The notes beneath the pieces are model-generated. The model did not search any database and was not told the DNA's origin. It saw only the letters and a list, made by a program, of their open reading frames with translations. The position numbers and the translations under genes are program-made. A DNA stretch of 64,000 nt, from assembly GCF_016134045.1 (NCBI RefSeq), contig NZ_CP065915.1, positions 1,302,001-1,366,000 of the forward strand. Reading direction: 5' to 3'. Source of the DNA: Pelagovum pacificum. Lineage in GTDB: Bacteria > Pseudomonadota > Alphaproteobacteria > Rhodobacterales > Rhodobacteraceae. Shown here in pieces: positions 62,028 to 64,000 of this stretch. Numbering within the stretch: the first letter of the stretch is position 1; each line of letters begins with the position of its first letter.

Positions 62028-63056
62028 TTGCTGGAAGGCCTACCACTCGTGGCCGTTTTCGGGCTTTTTGCCCTGAGCGGCGTCATCATCCTTTTGCTCG
62101 GTGTGCGGATGACGGGCATCGCCGATCGCATCGCAGACCTGACCGGATGGGGGGAGGCCGTCGTCGGTGGCGTCCTCCTTGGCGCGGCCACGTCCCTGTC
62201 TGGCACCGTCGTTTCTATCAGTGCGGCGCTCGACGGGCGGGCGTCTCTCGCCTTTTCCAACGGGGTCGGCGGCATCGCCGCGCAGACCGCGTTCCTCGCC
62301 ATCGCGGACATGACGCACCGCCGTGCCAATCTCGAACATACAGCGGCGGAGATCACCAACCTCTTCCAGGCCGCGCTGCTTATGGTGCTGCTGGCGATCC
62401 CGATGTTGGCGTGGTCGGCGCCGGAGTTCACGGTCTTCGCCATTCACCCGGCCTCCGTCCTGCTCATCATCGTTTACGCGGTCGGGGTCCACGCGACGAG
62501 CCGGGCGCGGCACGCACCGATGTGGAAGCCGGTCAAGACGCGCGAGACGCGCGAGGACGACCCCGACGAGGAGCCGCACCGCGAGAACGCCACGCGCATC
62601 GTGCTGGTCTTCCTCGGCCTGATGGTAATCATGGGGCTGGCCGGCTACGTCATCGCGCAGTCCGCGGTCGAGATCGTCACCCGGCTCGGCGCGTCGGAGA
62701 CGATCGTCGGGGCGTTGATGACGGCGGTCGTGACCTCGCTGCCGGAACTCGTCACCACGCTGGCCGCTGTGCGGCGCGGCGCCATGCAGCTGGCGCTCGG
62801 CGGGATCATCGGTGGCAACACCTTCGACACGCTGTTCCTGTCGCTGTCCGACTTCGCCTACCGGGACGGGTCGCTCTACCACGCCATCGGGCGGCCGGAT
62901 TTCCTGTGGCTCACCGTGGGCATGTTGATGACCGGCGTGCTGCTGATGGGGCTGATCCTGCGGGAGAAGGATGGACCGTTCCGCATCGGTACGGAGAGCG
63001 TCCTGATGCTGCTGATCTACGCCGGGGCGATTGCGGTGCAGATCAGCGTCGGGTAG
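62028..63056 (+). CDS. Sodium/calcium exchanger-family membrane protein
   Basis: A 342-residue inner-membrane protein with about ten helices. It contains two alpha-repeats of the cation/calcium exchanger family, GGVLLGAATSLSGTVVSISAAL and GALMTAVVTSLPELVTTLAA, separated by an acidic cytoplasmic loop (EDDPDEEPHRE). The first repeat lacks the usual P-E pair, which may change ion selectivity. It starts at TTG after GAGGAG. It is probably a Ca2+ or Na+ antiporter of the YrbG type, and the ion is uncertain. Confidence 0.8.
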   Translation: MLEGLPLVAVFGLFALSGVIILLLGVRMTGIADRIADLTGWGEAVVGGVLLGAATSLSGTVVSISAALDGRASLAFSNGVGGIAAQTAFLAIADMTHRRANLEHTAAEITNLFQAALLMVLLAIPMLAWSAPEFTVFAIHPASVLLIIVYAVGVHATSRARHAPMWKPVKTRETREDDPDEEPHRENATRIVLVFLGLMVIMGLAGYVIAQSAVEIVTRLGASETIVGALMTAVVTSLPELVTTLAAVRRGAMQLALGGIIGGNTFDTLFLSLSDFAYRDGSLYHAIGRPDFLWLTVGMLMTGVLLMGLILREKDGPFRIGTESVLMLLIYAGAIAVQISVG

Positions 63057-63066
63057 CCGTTCGCCG

Positions 63067-63477
63067 ATGGATCTGTCGGCATTCCAAGGTGACTGGAGCC
63101 TCGACCGCGAGGTCGAGGATTACCGGAGCGGGGAGACGTCCGCCTTTGGCGGAACGGCCCGGTTCCGGGCCGTCGCCGATGGTCTGGACCTGATCGAGGA
63201 AGGGCGCTGGACGCGCGCCTCCTGGGGGGCTCTGGCGGCATCGCGCCGGTATATCTGGCGACGGGACGGCGAAGGTATCGAGGTGCTCTACGCCGATGGC
63301 CGGCCGTTTCATCGCTTCATCCCGGCCGGGCATGCGCCGGTCGAGGCGCTGCATCACTGCGAGCCGGACATTTACGAGGTGACTTACCGGTTCGACCTCC
63401 CCGACAGCTGGTCGGCGGAGTGGCGCGTGCGCGGGCCGGCCAAGGATTACCTGTCCCGCACGATCTATCGGCGCTGA
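63067..63477 (+). CDS. DUF6314 family protein
   Basis: A 136-residue cytoplasmic protein starting MDLSAFQGDWSLDREVEDY. It looks like a small beta-barrel with conserved Trp and Arg (RRYIWRR, HHCEPDIYEVTYRF) and resembles the DUF6314 family. No enzyme motif is seen. The ATG at 63067 lies 10 bases after the exchanger stop, so the two may be co-transcribed. The next gene is bioY. The function is unknown. Confidence 0.65.
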   Translation: MDLSAFQGDWSLDREVEDYRSGETSAFGGTARFRAVADGLDLIEEGRWTRASWGALAASRRYIWRRDGEGIEVLYADGRPFHRFIPAGHAPVEALHHCEPDIYEVTYRFDLPDSWSAEWRVRGPAKDYLSRTIYRR

Positions 63478-63550
63478 GCCTCGACGCACCTTGCGGGCGG
63501 CAGTCGCATCGGGCAAAACGTCAATGACTTCATTCAGGAAAGGGTGGCAC

Positions 63551-64000
63551 ATGGCTCTTGCAATGACGGACAAGGTTCTCGCCGACGCGGTGTGGCCTTC
63601 TGAGGCCGAGGGACGCTCCAAGCTCCTGCGGCAGGCGGCCCTTGTGGCGGGCGGCATCCTCTTCATGATCCTCGCCTCGAAGATCCGTGTCCCGATGTGG
63701 CCGGTGCCGGTGACGATGCAGACCTTCGGGGCACTGACCGTCGGTGCCGTGCTCGGCGCGCGGCTCGGCCTCGTGTCGATGTTCGGCTACCTCGCGCTCG
63801 GCGCGCTCGGCATGCAGGTCTTCACCGGTGAGACGGCGGGCCTTGGCTACATGGTCGGGCCGACCGGTGGTTACCTCGTCGGCTTCGCCTTCGCCGCGTG
63901 GGCCATGGGCGCGCTGTCGCGCCGTGGCTGGGACCGCTCCGTCGGCGGCATGGTCGGCGCGCTGCTTATCGGCAACGCCATCATCTACGCCGTCGGCGTT
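63551..64000 (+). CDS. bioY: Biotin transporter BioY (N-terminal part)
   Basis: The first 150 residues of a membrane protein that runs off the window. BioY features are ASKIRVPMWPVPVTMQTFGAL, LGALGMQVFTG and GPTGGYLVGFAFAAW. BioY is the substrate-binding membrane subunit of the ECF biotin importer, and alphaproteobacterial BioY can act with BioMN or alone. The ATG at 63551 follows AGGAAAGGG. No BioR-type palindrome (TTAT/ATAA) is seen in the 73 bases upstream. Confidence 0.92.
   Translation, partial: MALAMTDKVLADAVWPSEAEGRSKLLRQAALVAGGILFMILASKIRVPMWPVPVTMQTFGALTVGAVLGARLGLVSMFGYLALGALGMQVFTGETAGLGYMVGPTGGYLVGFAFAAWAMGALSRRGWDRSVGGMVGALLIGNAIIYAVGV

Noticed and set aside
63478..63550. BioR operator upstream of bioY
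   Set aside because: No TTAT...ATAA palindrome is present in the 73-base gap.

Overview
The window is GC-rich alphaproteobacterial chromosome, most likely from a marine member of the Rhodobacterales (roseobacter type). The evidence is the mix of family-5 peptide/oligosaccharide ABC importers, a ChvE-GguAB sugar importer, an orphan AztD zinc chaperone, a methionine synthase that looks split into separate proteins, a GTTC-N7-GTTC SOS box, CtrA-like TTAA-N7-TTAA sites and a LuxR/LuxI pair. No phage, insertion sequence or CRISPR array was found. Two tRNA genes lie on the minus strand: Asn(GTT) and one with a CAT anticodon.

Layout. 1-3162: end of a siderophore-iron importer (FecCD permease, FhuF reductase, two tandem binding proteins). 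3552-10797: a family-5 importer with a fused double ATPase, a PLP enzyme and a GntR/FadR regulator. 11068-14979: chvE-gguA-gguB sugar importer. 15078-19597: a gene remnant, tRNA-Asn, an MBL hydrolase, an EnvZ-type kinase and an SLC13 transporter. 19944-21092: a histidine-kinase-like protein with a decayed ATPase domain. 21321-31203: a divergent fucoside locus (binding protein, two permeases, GH29 fucosidase and dehydrogenase on minus; ROK regulator, Gfo/Idh/MocA oxidoreductase and two ATPases on plus). 31374-32486: an MDR oxidoreductase.

32617-35759: a Zur-like operator, AztD, a DUF1007 protein and a NicO-type metal transporter. 35849-37976: a copper operon (DUF2946, YcnI-PCuAC fusion, SCO). 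38138-42637: a promoter, TPP riboswitch, YkoF, ThiX/Z/Y-like importer, a DszA/NtaA-type flavin monooxygenase and a terminator. 42749-47209: tRNA(CAT), a small secreted protein, purM-purN, rnd, a lipoprotein and SufE. 47206-53091: a corrinoid protein with a DUF1638 protein, an SOS-boxed radical SAM protein, a homocysteine methyltransferase and a short MprF-like protein. 53206-57365: a DeoR-family regulator, a BadF-type kinase, a GatZ/KbaZ-type protein and a lone UgpC/MalK-type ATPase. 57389-60592: FliG, an AHL-binding-domain-only LuxR homologue, LuxR and LuxI. 60596-64000: purB, a Ca/Na exchanger, DUF6314 and the start of bioY.

Two clusters look least ordinary. The first is the quorum-sensing locus, where a LuxR-like protein has the full ligand pocket but no DNA-binding domain and sits back-to-back with an intact luxR, with CtrA-like sites in front of luxI. 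The second is the riboswitch-controlled thiamine operon that ends in a flavin monooxygenase, which suggests an unassigned step in salvage of a thiamine-related pyrimidine. All functions are read from sequence motifs and gene order; no database search was run.
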